A stretch of DNA of 17,246 nucleotides from an uncultured Bacteroidales bacterium (lineage in GTDB: Bacteria > Bacteroidota > Bacteroidia > Bacteroidales > F082). The stretch spans positions 1-17,246 of the forward strand of contig CALBNP010000181.1 in NCBI GenBank assembly GCA_937896505.1, written 5' to 3'. A program made the position numbers and the translations under genes. Under the pieces are notes generated by a model. It worked only from the letters and a program-made list of their open reading frames with translations. It searched no databases and was not told where the DNA came from. Each line of letters begins with the position of its first letter. Position 1 is the first letter of the stretch. Shown in pieces: positions 1 through 8,008 of the stretch.

Positions 1-152
1 TAATGCTAAATAAAAGGTAAATATGTGGTATATATATGCTAAATATGTCATAGGCAGGGCATAGCGCCATAATAGGATTAGGGTAGAGGTAAGACTGGAG
101 AATGGTACAAAACAAAATCTAAGATAATATTCACTTTTTCTCCATTATGATG

Positions 153-181
153 TTTGCGTTTCAAAACATTCATTATTTTTG
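153..181 (+). promoter_or_regulatory. Candidate Bacteroidota promoter (TTTG / TAnnTTTG)
   Basis: TATTTTTG at 174-181 matches the -7 consensus TAnnTTTG of the Bacteroides primary sigma factor, and TTTG at 153-156 could be the -33 element. The gap of 17 bases is slightly short compared with the usual spacing. Transcription would start near 187-190, leaving a leader of roughly 280 nt before the first gene. This is a motif match in AT-rich DNA, so chance is a real alternative. Confidence 0.3.
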
Positions 182-184
182 CGG

Positions 185-214
185 CTGAATCTGAGGGAGA
201 AATCTCGGATTTAG
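185..214 (+). other. Leader hairpin, 11-bp stem
   Basis: CTGAATCTGAG (185-195) pairs with CTCGGATTTAG (204-214), leaving an 8-nt loop. All 11 positions pair in RNA, including two G-U wobbles. It lies just downstream of the candidate -7 box, so it would sit at the very 5' end of the transcript. No T-run follows, so it is not a typical intrinsic terminator. It could be a stabilising 5' structure or a protein-binding site. Confidence 0.35.
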
Positions 215-470
215 AAGGCAATTAGTGCTTGTATCTCGACATGTAAATCTGGAAAATTTCGGTAATGAGATATTGGTCACGAATCTGCCAGCCTAATTGT
301 ATTCATTTTTTGACTACATACAGGCTAGGTGAACGTGTACTATTTTTATTACCAAGGTTGTTCCAGAGCCTACATGTCAAAAATAGGTGTTAATAAGTTT
401 CCTAGCCTTCTTTTTGATTGTGAAATGCCGATTCCGAGGAAGCTGTAGGCACTGATTAACTTGCAAGATA

Positions 471-896
471 ATGCAGCAAGGCGCTTCATTCAAAAGCAAA
501 GGAGATTGGCAGTCCAAGAGTAACAGGTTTCTTTTGGGCATGGTTTTGTTTTTGTGTATCATGTTGATTTCGTGCGACAATAAATCAAAAGAGAATGCAG
601 TGTTTGATTTGCTGGTCCTACGCACTGAATTGGAGAACAACGGTAGCAACTACTCGGAAAAAGACTGGGAAAACGCTTTCGACAAATATGATGAAATCTG
701 CCAACGACTTGATGAAATGCAATTCACATACGAAGAGCAAATGGAAATTGACAAGGTCAAAGGCGAAATAGCAGGAACTGTCACCTCCTATGCCGTTCAG
801 GATTTTTCTGATGAATTACAAGTTTTGTCAGATGAGTTTTTCTCTTTCGCGGAAGGATTCATGGATTCTTTTCAAAAACAAATAATTCAGGAATAA
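471..896 (+). CDS. Small putative lipoprotein, unknown function
   Basis: The 141-residue product has a basic N-terminus, a hydrophobic stretch (about residues 20-33) and a lipobox L32-I33-S34-C35, so it is probably a lipoprotein with Cys35 as the mature N-terminus. The rest is acidic and helical (many Glu/Asp, Gln, Lys) and may form a helical bundle or short coiled coil. The start at 471 is preferred to the internal ATG at 540, because the latter would leave no positive charge ahead of the hydrophobic core. Even so, a 23-residue N-region is long and the true start is uncertain. No Shine-Dalgarno is visible, as is usual in Bacteroidota. The stop lies one base before the next gene's ATG, indicating co-transcription. 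I do not recognise a named family. Confidence 0.7.
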   Translation: MQQGASFKSKGDWQSKSNRFLLGMVLFLCIMLISCDNKSKENAVFDLLVLRTELENNGSNYSEKDWENAFDKYDEICQRLDEMQFTYEEQMEIDKVKGEIAGTVTSYAVQDFSDELQVLSDEFFSFAEGFMDSFQKQIIQE

Positions 897-897
897 A

Positions 898-1359
898 ATG
901 GGAGATTATATCGACACGATGGCCAATTTGGAATTTGGCATCTTAATAGCAATCGTCGTTGTCGCATTGCTGATGTTGTCTATAGCAGCAATTTGTAGCA
1001 ACAAGAAATTCAATGTCATTTCGTATATCATAGCCGTTCTCTTGCTTGTCCCTTTGAGTTATCAGATGAGCAGGTTGATTGGCGCGTGTCAAGTGTCAAA
1101 CGACGCATCAGTCATAGAAGACATTGTCGGCTATGTTTCCCCAGTATTGAGCAGATTTATCGAAGCAGACACCCATGAAATCGGATGGTTCATTTTCCGT
1201 AGAGTGTTGTGGTCGGTATTGTTCATCATAGCCGCCGGTGTTGGCATTTGCTGCACGATGGACGTGAGAAAGAGAAGGACATACAGGAGCGATTCCGATA
1301 GGGAAAGAATTCCGTCAAGAAGGGATCAAGACCGTGGAACTTATAGAAGAAGATATTAA
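898..1359 (+). CDS. Small integral membrane protein with basic C-terminal tail
   Basis: This 153-residue protein has hydrophobic segments at about residues 12-34, 38-58 and 100-122, consistent with three transmembrane helices. The C-terminal tail of about 30 residues (from the R-K-R-R around residue 125) is rich in Arg, Asp and Tyr and is probably cytoplasmic by the positive-inside rule. The region between helices 2 and 3 would then be a loop on the opposite face. The ATG follows the previous stop by one base, and the tubulin-like GTPase gene begins 17 bases later, so the three genes are almost certainly co-transcribed. A membrane anchor or adaptor for the GTPase is a reasonable inference from position; no family is recognised. 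Confidence 0.75.
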   Translation: MGDYIDTMANLEFGILIAIVVVALLMLSIAAICSNKKFNVISYIIAVLLLVPLSYQMSRLIGACQVSNDASVIEDIVGYVSPVLSRFIEADTHEIGWFIFRRVLWSVLFIIAAGVGICCTMDVRKRRTYRSDSDRERIPSRRDQDRGTYRRRY

Positions 1360-1376
1360 CATAAAACAATAGAATT

Positions 1377-4300
1377 ATGGCAACTAGTTATTGCAATACG
1401 AACCACATTCTTGTGGGACTTGGAGGAACTGGAGGTAAAATACTGAAAGCATTCAAGATGAGAATGTTTGAGGAATTTCCAGACGCAACAGAACGAGATA
1501 AGCAACCTGTGGCATTACTTTATGTGGACTCTACAGACGAAATGATGGGCATCGGACGTCCTGATTTCCGTGTCATGGGTCTTGATGCTTCGTTTACGAA
1601 AAACGAATTCCTTTACATCAAGGATGTGGATGTGATTAAGATTTTGGACAATATCGACAATTATCCATCCGTCAAAGGCATCGTGAATAATGTTTCGGCT
1701 GTCAAGACGGCTATAGGTTCTCTTGGTCAAGCAGCCGGGCAGAAACGCCGCGCTGGCAGACTTCTTTTTGCCGCAAACGCAGTGGCCTATATCAACGCCC
1801 TGAAAGACGCTTACGGCAAGTGCGATGCGGTCTCTCATAATGCAGAGAAGACCAATATCCACATTTTCGTAGGTCTATGTGGCGGAACTGGTTCTGGTGC
1901 CATTGTCGATGCCATTGTCCAGACCAGGAAGACGTTCCCCGAAGCAATAATTAGTGTTTATGCCATGATTCCTGAAATGAACCTTCCAAAGGCCAACATG
2001 GATCAAGGCCGATATTATCAGAATGGTTATGCTGCACTTAACGAGCTTAATGCTTTGCAGGCGGGCCGCTTCTGTCCTCACGATGTGACTGGGGCGGGAA
2101 ACGAAATCAGGCTATTCTCCGACAAAGTCAAAGGCATAGCCGATGGTTTGACGCTATATAGCAACGTCAATGAGAACGGGTTGACGGTCAATTCGTTAGA
2201 AGAATTACCAAAGATTGTAAGCGATTATGTCTATGCCCGTGTTTTCCTGATCAATTCTCTTGATGAAGTGAATGGCGACATCATCAGAGCTTATTCCTTT
2301 GAGAATATGGATGATTTTGCCCTTGAATATGACGAGACAAAGAACGCGGGACCTGATGGACAGATTCCAGTGGCACGAACAAAGAAGATTAACTCCTTTG
2401 GCATCAAGCGTGTCATGTATCCTGAGCTTCGTGTGCTGAAACACATTACCTACACAATCGGCGAAAGCGTGCTTTATCAATTCAAGTACAACAACTGGCG
2501 CGAGAACCTCGGCTTTATCAATGAGGAAGCAAACAAGGACTATCGCCAGGAATACTTCAACGATTCCAACCTCACCAAGTGGATGATTGATGACCGCCAT
2601 TTGACATACGAGGTTAAGGTGCTGCCAAGCGACAAGGATTATCCTAAGTTCTCAGATTACTGGAACGACAAGGCTATTGGTTATGCCGACGAAGCGAGAG
2701 CAGATGAAAATCCGTTAAACAAGTTGCAAGACATCCTATCTGACTTCTTTGAAAAAGGTTTCCGTGGCGTTGGTGTCAAGGAATTCTATCATGGGAAAGA
2801 ACGTGCCATTCCTGACATTTCAAAGGAAATCCGCCGTACCATTGAACATGAATTGTTTGCGAAGTGGAAGATTGGCGACATTTCTATCATCGAATTGCAA
2901 AAAGTGTCGAAACTGCTGCTTGAAAAAATCGGTGAAATCAGGAAGAAGATTGAAGACAGAATTGCCAAGGAAAATGAAGAATTCGAGATTATCGACCAAG
3001 ACCGTCTTGACAATGTTGCTGACTGGGCATCTAAAGGCTTCCTTTCCAAGAAAGTGTTTAGCGGAACAACAAACTCATTTACCGAACATCAGGAAATCCT
3101 CACGGATTACTTCACTTGCAAGACCATGCAGGAAGCATGGCAGTTCGCCAAGAAACTGGCTGCAAGACTGTTCGTTGATTTTGGCAAACTTGATGCTGAC
3201 ATCAGCGCTTTCGGCCAGAAAATCAATGATACCTTGGCTGAGACTGAACGACTCGTAGCCGCCCAAAAGAAGGTGAACAAGGGACTTGAAGATATGAAGG
3301 GAGCTATCATTGAGGTGAGCGAGGAAGATTGCATGAGCGATTTCGAAGCTGATTTGCGTATCGACAAGATAGACATGCCTAACATAGCCCGTCAACTTCG
3401 CGAGACCATCTTGCCTCAGACTGATTTCACCACTTTCGGTAATTTGGCTAATGTCCTCTCCATTGATGACATCACAAAGGCCTTCGACATCAAACTGGCT
3501 GAAATTGTCAAGACAAAACACGATGAGAAGGCTGATTCCGACAAGAAAGTCTTAGGACTGAATATCCTCACGCAATTACAGCAAAAACTGGTCACGGAAG
3601 AAGACATCAAGCGTTTCGCTCTCGAAATTGTGAACCAAAGTGGTGTGTATCTGAAACTCAACAACGACCAGATGCAATTACATGTGCGCAACAATGAAGG
3701 CAACCTGAGTCCGACCAATCCCGCAAGCATTAACAAGAAGACCATTCTCGTATCGATTCCATCTCCAGATGACAATGAAAGTCTCAAGGTGTTTGCCGAA
3801 AAACTGGAGAAAGCTTTCCGTGAATCGTTTGGTCATGGTACATCTCAAACTACACTTGTCGTGAACAAGAGAAGTCCGCGTAAGGACGAACTGTCCATCA
3901 TTACCGTGGCTTATTGCTTCCCAATGCGTTGCATGACCTGGATGACGACATACAAGGAAAAGTATGAGCAATTCCTGAATACCGGTAACGTAAATACGGA
4001 TGCGAGCAATGCCATCCTGCTTCATAGTGAAGGGGACGGAAAGAATTTGCCGAGTCTTTTTGTGGTTGAGAATGCCGCAGCTATCGCAGCAGGTGCAACA
4101 CAGCCATCTGCCACAAGTATGCCGCCCATGCCGCCAACTGGTGCTCCCGTTCCTCCGGCAGTACCACAATTGCAACTGTATTTGGCAATAGGCGGTCAAT
4201 CATACGGCCCATACGATTACTTGACTCTCAAGTCATTTGTCCCTACAGGCCAACTGACAACCCAGACAATGGTATGGCAGCAAGGCATGACTGAATGGAT

Positions 4301-4409
4301 TCCTGCTGGCCAAATGCCAGAATTGCAGGGTCTCTTTGTTCCTCAGCCAAGCTGCGGTATGCCGCCTGTACCACCTGTTTCTGGCGGAATGCCACCAATG
4401 CCAAAGTGA
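1377..4409 (+). CDS. Tubulin-like GTPase (Tubulin_2-type) with C-terminal GYF_2 domain
   Basis: The N-terminal part resembles bacterial tubulin-like proteins (the Tubulin_2 group): a glycine-rich nucleotide loop G14-L-G-G-T-G-G20 after a beta strand, and the tubulin/FtsZ signature G166-LCGGTGSG-A175 that binds GTP phosphates. A long helical middle (about 380-720, Lys/Glu-rich around 505-550) follows, then a mixed domain. The end (about 905-1010) has a Met/Pro-rich linker, a GYF_2 domain at about 933-988 (SYGPYDY near 942-948, then W-x-x-G-M-x-x-W-I-P-A), and a second Pro-rich tail. GYF domains bind proline-rich peptides, so self-association or binding of partners is possible. At 1010 residues it is far longer than FtsZ (about 400). 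It is probably cytoplasmic, as no signal or membrane segment is seen. It lies between two membrane-protein genes. GTPase activity and polymerisation are inferred from the signatures; the physiological role is unknown. Confidence 0.85.
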   Translation: MATSYCNTNHILVGLGGTGGKILKAFKMRMFEEFPDATERDKQPVALLYVDSTDEMMGIGRPDFRVMGLDASFTKNEFLYIKDVDVIKILDNIDNYPSVKGIVNNVSAVKTAIGSLGQAAGQKRRAGRLLFAANAVAYINALKDAYGKCDAVSHNAEKTNIHIFVGLCGGTGSGAIVDAIVQTRKTFPEAIISVYAMIPEMNLPKANMDQGRYYQNGYAALNELNALQAGRFCPHDVTGAGNEIRLFSDKVKGIADGLTLYSNVNENGLTVNSLEELPKIVSDYVYARVFLINSLDEVNGDIIRAYSFENMDDFALEYDETKNAGPDGQIPVARTKKINSFGIKRVMYPELRVLKHITYTIGESVLYQFKYNNWRENLGFINEEANKDYRQEYFNDSNLTKWMIDDRHLTYEVKVLPSDKDYPKFSDYWNDKAIGYADEARADENPLNKLQDILSDFFEKGFRGVGVKEFYHGKERAIPDISKEIRRTIEHELFAKWKIGDISIIELQKVSKLLLEKIGEIRKKIEDRIAKENEEFEIIDQDRLDNVADWASKGFLSKKVFSGTTNSFTEHQEILTDYFTCKTMQEAWQFAKKLAARLFVDFGKLDADISAFGQKINDTLAETERLVAAQKKVNKGLEDMKGAIIEVSEEDCMSDFEADLRIDKIDMPNIARQLRETILPQTDFTTFGNLANVLSIDDITKAFDIKLAEIVKTKHDEKADSDKKVLGLNILTQLQQKLVTEEDIKRFALEIVNQSGVYLKLNNDQMQLHVRNNEGNLSPTNPASINKKTILVSIPSPDDNESLKVFAEKLEKAFRESFGHGTSQTTLVVNKRSPRKDELSIITVAYCFPMRCMTWMTTYKEKYEQFLNTGNVNTDASNAILLHSEGDGKNLPSLFVVENAAAIAAGATQPSATSMPPMPPTGAPVPPAVPQLQLYLAIGGQSYGPYDYLTLKSFVPTGQLTTQTMVWQQGMTEWIPAGQMPELQGLFVPQPSCGMPPVPPVSGGMPPMPK

Positions 4410-4442
4410 TTCGAATTCTAACAACCTGATAAGCATAATAAT

Positions 4443-5177
4443 ATGACTAAAAAAACAAAACGCACAGAAAGAGAACGGTTCAATTACGGAATCTGTCTCA
4501 ATGATGAATGTGAAATGTGCAAAAACAAGACCGTGCAGCAAATTCCTTTACGCAAGGACTTTGTCTGCCAGAATTGCGGGAAAGAACTGCGCGAGTGCCC
4601 ACCTCCAAAACCCAAGAAAAAAACTTGGCTGTATATCCTTGCAGCCTTAATATTAATAGGTGCTATTATTGGTTGCATCATCGCATTTTCCGGTAGTGAT
4701 GCCCCTGCTGGTGCAGATTCTCAAAACGAAGTGTCTGACACTACAGTTGCTGGACCAATCGTTTCTGTAGAGGATAGCATTGTGACAAACATCACTTCCG
4801 ACACCATCATTGTACATGATACCATTGTGCAGAACAACACAACGACAATCAGCGAGAAGATCACTACGACCACAGTTGAGAATACGGTGAAACCAGCTCA
4901 GTCAAATAATAAAGGTTCGCTTAACCTGAGTTACGGCACCTACAAGGGTGAGACCAAAAACGGTTATCCTCATGGTCAAGGCCGCTTGACTTATACGACT
5001 TCACGCCAAATCAACAAGAACGACATTAAAGGCCGTGTGGCAAAGGAAGGTGATTATGTTGTCGGCGAATTCTTCAACGGCTTCGTCGTTTATGGCAAGC
5101 ATTACGACTCGGAAGGCAATCTGCTTGGTTCGCTCAATTTCGGTGTCGGTCAGGAAAACAGTTACGATTCAAAGTAA
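4443..5177 (+). CDS. Zinc-ribbon, single-pass membrane protein with MORN-like C-terminus
   Basis: This 244-residue protein has four parts. A cytoplasmic zinc-ribbon-like N-terminus holds C23-x2-C26 and C42-x2-C45, with extra cysteines at 18 and 52. A basic Pro/Lys stretch (53-60) precedes one transmembrane helix at about 62-82. A Thr/Ser/Val-rich low-complexity linker (about 85-155) follows. The C-terminus resembles MORN repeats: YGTYKGETKNGYPHGQG, and later a Y-V-V-G-E-F-F-N-G-F pattern. Topology would put the zinc ribbon inside and the MORN-like domain outside the inner membrane. The gene begins 33 bases after the tubulin-like gene. The proline-rich P53-P54-P55-K-P segment is a conceivable ligand for the GTPase's GYF domain, which is inference. 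Confidence 0.75.
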   Translation: MTKKTKRTERERFNYGICLNDECEMCKNKTVQQIPLRKDFVCQNCGKELRECPPPKPKKKTWLYILAALILIGAIIGCIIAFSGSDAPAGADSQNEVSDTTVAGPIVSVEDSIVTNITSDTIIVHDTIVQNNTTTISEKITTTTVENTVKPAQSNNKGSLNLSYGTYKGETKNGYPHGQGRLTYTTSRQINKNDIKGRVAKEGDYVVGEFFNGFVVYGKHYDSEGNLLGSLNFGVGQENSYDSK

Positions 5178-5197
5178 CCATAACATGCTGTCTGTAA

Positions 5198-6181
5198 ATG
5201 TGTAGGTTACAGTTCCGACAAATCATTGCAACATTGTTGTGCCTGTTCCCATTGGTTATGATGTGTCAGGCACAACGGTTTGTTTTGTTTGCTCCAGAAG
5301 TAAAAACGGAATGTCCATCTGCTGTTTACGACTTTCTGGAACGATACCTTTATGAGATTGACAGTTTGCAAAGACGTGGCGAGCCGGTCAATCAGAAACT
5401 GCGCGACGACAAAGTGCTTTTTCTGGCGGGTTCTGCGTCATCTGCCCGTAAGATCACAAAAGAAATGCCTTTTTCGGTCAGGACAACTGAAGATAAGTAT
5501 TACGAAACCATTTGGACGGATACTCTTGGCAACATAGTTCTCGATTTGGCTTTCCCTATGCAATTTGAATTGCTGTTTGGCAAACCAAAAGCCGAGATAG
5601 AACTGGATTTCAAGACGTTGCTTTTGGAGAAATATCCATACATGGTTCAGCGCTTGTCAAATGATGAAATCAAGTTGCAAAGTGACAGCGTCTTAATGAG
5701 CGATCCCGTATCAAACTATTATGTGGAAAGTCTGAATACGGCAACCTATTATTCCATTTCCAAGTTTGGAGATACGGTCCCTATATATTCGGAATCAGAT
5801 AAATGGCACTCTGCGGCAAACTTGTTTCAAGGCTTCGTTGACAGCATTGCGGATTACAACTTGTATATCGAGCAAAACACATACGGATTCAACAAATTAC
5901 GGTACATGGTTCCTTTGCGGAACTGGCTTGGCTATTGTCAGGCAATGAAACTGAAAACATTCTTTGCGGTGGAAGAGGAAAGGGAAGACGGACTGAAATG
6001 CCTGTTGATTGCCCAAAGCCAGGATTTAGGCTTTAACCACATGATGTCGGTGATTATTCCAGATGATTTCATTACGAACAGGAAAGCTGTAATCAAAGCT
6101 GTTCTCAACGCCTACATTCCCACGCAGAATGTCAAGAACTTATATCAACAATATGTAGATAAACCTAAGAAAAAGATATGA
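5198..6181 (+). CDS. Secreted protein of unknown function
   Basis: The 327-residue product starts with a signal peptide: basic residues at 3 and 7, a hydrophobic core of about 9-22, and probable cleavage after C-Q-A near residue 25. A Cys sits at the end of the core, but the preceding V-M-M is a poor lipobox, so a soluble periplasmic or secreted protein is preferred. The mature part is mixed alpha/beta with many aromatic residues and no obvious repeats, membrane helices or catalytic motif. I do not recognise the family. The stop overlaps the next gene's start (ATGA at 6178-6181), suggesting translational coupling with the LPP20-like gene downstream. The gene lies 20 bases after the zinc-ribbon/MORN-like gene. 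Confidence 0.75.
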   Translation: MCRLQFRQIIATLLCLFPLVMMCQAQRFVLFAPEVKTECPSAVYDFLERYLYEIDSLQRRGEPVNQKLRDDKVLFLAGSASSARKITKEMPFSVRTTEDKYYETIWTDTLGNIVLDLAFPMQFELLFGKPKAEIELDFKTLLLEKYPYMVQRLSNDEIKLQSDSVLMSDPVSNYYVESLNTATYYSISKFGDTVPIYSESDKWHSAANLFQGFVDSIADYNLYIEQNTYGFNKLRYMVPLRNWLGYCQAMKLKTFFAVEEEREDGLKCLLIAQSQDLGFNHMMSVIIPDDFITNRKAVIKAVLNAYIPTQNVKNLYQQYVDKPKKKI

Positions 6182-6990
6182 TGAGAAGAAGTGTTTTGTT
6201 TTTGTGCCTATTGATGGTGTCTTCTGTCTTGTTTTCACAAAACGAACAGCAGGAAATCAACGCCATCAAAAGTGACTTGAATTATTTGTATGCTACTGGC
6301 ACTTCGATTGCTAGCGAAGACGAAGCGACGGAAAACGCCAAAGACTTGCTCGTCCTTGAAATCGAGCAATGGCTTAAAGAGAACAACACCAGCGACATAG
6401 CAGGTTATGTGGCGAAATCAAAGGAAAGGCTCTCGCAAATCATGACCAGAAGAGGAAAGCTCTATCGTGTTTTTGCATTCGTGAAGAAAAATGACATCCT
6501 GCCATATTTCGGAGAAGAGAAACTCATGGTTGTGAGTTACGGAGAAGCCCAAAATAGCAAAACGGAAAATCAGCAGCCGTCGCAGACTATTGATGCTACA
6601 CCTGCCGCAGTTGTGCCAGCTAAAACGGAAGTTGATAGTGTCGCTGAAAGTAATGTCGTGCAAAACATAGCTGTTCCTATTGTCAGCAAACCATCATACA
6701 CACCAAACGCCATGGAACAGGAAATGCTGAATATCAAAACCTTTGTTGGACTTAACGACTACATCAACCGAGGAAGAGAGGACGAAAGCATTGTGGAAGT
6801 CGGAAAATACTCGAATCTTCCCAAATTGGGAATGGTGTATGTTTTTGTCCATAATAGGGACGGCAAAATTGCTGCCTGCATGAAAGTCGTTGACGGCAAT
6901 CCAACAAACCTTTCGTCAGGCGCTGTCGATGAAATTACCAATTACAAAGGATGTGGTGCCATCTGGATTAGAATTAAAGAAGCAAAATGA
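6178..6990 (+). CDS. Secreted protein with LPP20-like N-terminal domain
   Basis: This 270-residue protein has a signal peptide (about 1-20, ending V-L-F-S-Q). The segment at about 28-110 resembles the LPP20-like domain of Bacteroidota envelope proteins: I-K-S-D-x-N-Y-L-Y-A-T-G-T, then an Ala/Glu-rich helix with alternating D-E-A-T-E-N-A-K spacing. A Gln/Thr/Pro/Val-rich linker (about 122-180) leads to a C-terminal domain of about 90 residues that I do not recognise, containing two Gly/Lys-rich strands (V-Y-V-F-V-H-N-R-D-G-K). The LPP20 assignment rests on pattern resemblance only. Start and stop both overlap neighbouring genes as ATGA, so it forms the middle of a coupled three-gene set. Confidence 0.7.
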   Translation: MMRRSVLFLCLLMVSSVLFSQNEQQEINAIKSDLNYLYATGTSIASEDEATENAKDLLVLEIEQWLKENNTSDIAGYVAKSKERLSQIMTRRGKLYRVFAFVKKNDILPYFGEEKLMVVSYGEAQNSKTENQQPSQTIDATPAAVVPAKTEVDSVAESNVVQNIAVPIVSKPSYTPNAMEQEMLNIKTFVGLNDYINRGREDESIVEVGKYSNLPKLGMVYVFVHNRDGKIAACMKVVDGNPTNLSSGAVDEITNYKGCGAIWIRIKEAK

Positions 6991-7988
6991 ATAGAATGAA
7001 TATGAAACGATTGTATTTTATCGCATTGGCGCTGCTGTTTTCGTTCAGCATCAATGCAGAGGAAAAAGTGACGGTTCGCATCAGTGATGGTGTTGACGAT
7101 GCAAAAGTCAAGGCAAAAATGGAACAGACCATCTCTGCCATTCTGACTGAGGCTAATGCAGCCTACGAAGACCAAAGGGAAATGAAATATTCCGCTTTGG
7201 GCATTCCATCTTCGGTTCAAGGTGCTTTGGCTTCTTTGTGGGACAATTCGCCATTTATCAGTCTGGATTCCGAGATTGTGGAACATTGCATCACTACTGC
7301 AACAGGTTATCAGGTTAGAAACATTCCATTGATTCTAAAACCCTTAGATCCTTCCGACATTGAGGAAGACGAGGACTATCAAGAGGCTGTCGTCAGTTTC
7401 GACAAGAAAGGTGAACTCGTTTCGTTCTATCTTTCCATCAGCATGAACCTCTACATGAACGTTGTGCGTGATAACAAGGAACTGACTGACCTTCGCCGCC
7501 GCCAGCTTATTCTCGACTATGTGGAACAATTCAGAACCGCTTATAACCAAAAGGACTTGGATTTCCTTGATGCAGTGTTTAGCGACGACGCACTCATTAT
7601 TACCGGCAAGATAATCCAGCGCAAGCCCGTTGATGGAATCAAGTTGCCCGATAAGATTGAGTATCGGAAGCATGACAAGAAATCCTATCTGGCCAATCTT
7701 ACGAGAATCTTCAAATCGAACAAGATGATCAAGGTGAATTTTGACGAGATTGAAGTGATGCGTCATCCTGTCAATGTGGATTTCTACGGTGTAACATTGC
7801 ATCAAGGATGGACTGCCGGTGGATATCACGACGACGGATACCTGTTCCTGTTATGGGATTTCAGAGACGAAGAACATCCTCAGATTCATGTCCGCACATG
7901 GCAGCCCGATGCTTACGATTACGACGGCACTGGCGTTAAGAAAATCCCAAAAGACGAAATTTTCAGTTTGAGCGATTTTGACATTTAA
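6987..7988 (+). CDS. Secreted protein with NTF2-like domain
   Basis: The 333-residue product has a signal peptide (about 1-24, ending I-N-A before E-E-K). M1 is used because it forms the ATGA overlap with the preceding stop; M6 is an alternative just inside. Residues of about 25-165 form an unrecognised mixed domain. From about residue 170 the pattern of helix (R-R-R-Q-L-I-L-D-Y-V-E-Q-F), A-Y-N-Q-K-D-L-D-F-L, then F-S-D-D-A-L-I-I-T-G-K is typical of NTF2-like/SnoaL-like folds, where a short acidic turn precedes the cone-shaped sheet. Such domains are small-molecule-binding or structural, and no catalytic role is evident here. It ends 20 bases before the PEGA/FGE gene and is probably periplasmic. 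Confidence 0.75.
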   Translation: MNRMNMKRLYFIALALLFSFSINAEEKVTVRISDGVDDAKVKAKMEQTISAILTEANAAYEDQREMKYSALGIPSSVQGALASLWDNSPFISLDSEIVEHCITTATGYQVRNIPLILKPLDPSDIEEDEDYQEAVVSFDKKGELVSFYLSISMNLYMNVVRDNKELTDLRRRQLILDYVEQFRTAYNQKDLDFLDAVFSDDALIITGKIIQRKPVDGIKLPDKIEYRKHDKKSYLANLTRIFKSNKMIKVNFDEIEVMRHPVNVDFYGVTLHQGWTAGGYHDDGYLFLLWDFRDEEHPQIHVRTWQPDAYDYDGTGVKKIPKDEIFSLSDFDI

Positions 7989-8008
7989 CTATCTGTAAAA
8001 ATTTTCTT

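Larger units (their letters stand above)
1..470. other. Non-coding region upstream of the operon
   Basis: No convincing coding region on either strand; the minus-strand open frame overlapping its end is antisense to the first lipoprotein gene and shows no recognisable protein features. The stretch is AT-rich. It holds a short direct repeat (ATGCTAAATA at 3-12 and 36-45), a candidate Bacteroides-type promoter near 153-181, a hairpin at 185-214, and an 8-bp inverted repeat (AGGCTAGG at 322-329 with CCTAGCCT at 401-408). It most plausibly carries the promoter and leader of the gene cluster that follows. Confidence 0.6.

Noticed and set aside
322..408. 8-bp inverted repeat AGGCTAGG ... CCTAGCCT as an attachment or operator site
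   Set aside because: The arms are 71 bases apart with no extension beyond 8 bp and no integrase or regulator gene nearby; chance is likely.
377..649. Minus-strand open frame of 90 codons over the first gene's start
   Set aside because: Antisense to the lipoprotein gene; no signal peptide, domain or plausible composition. Treated as a shadow.
2749..3258. Alternative + strand frame of 169 codons inside the tubulin-like gene
   Set aside because: It lies wholly within a well-supported long gene; the product is Lys/Arg/Ser-rich and not recognisable.
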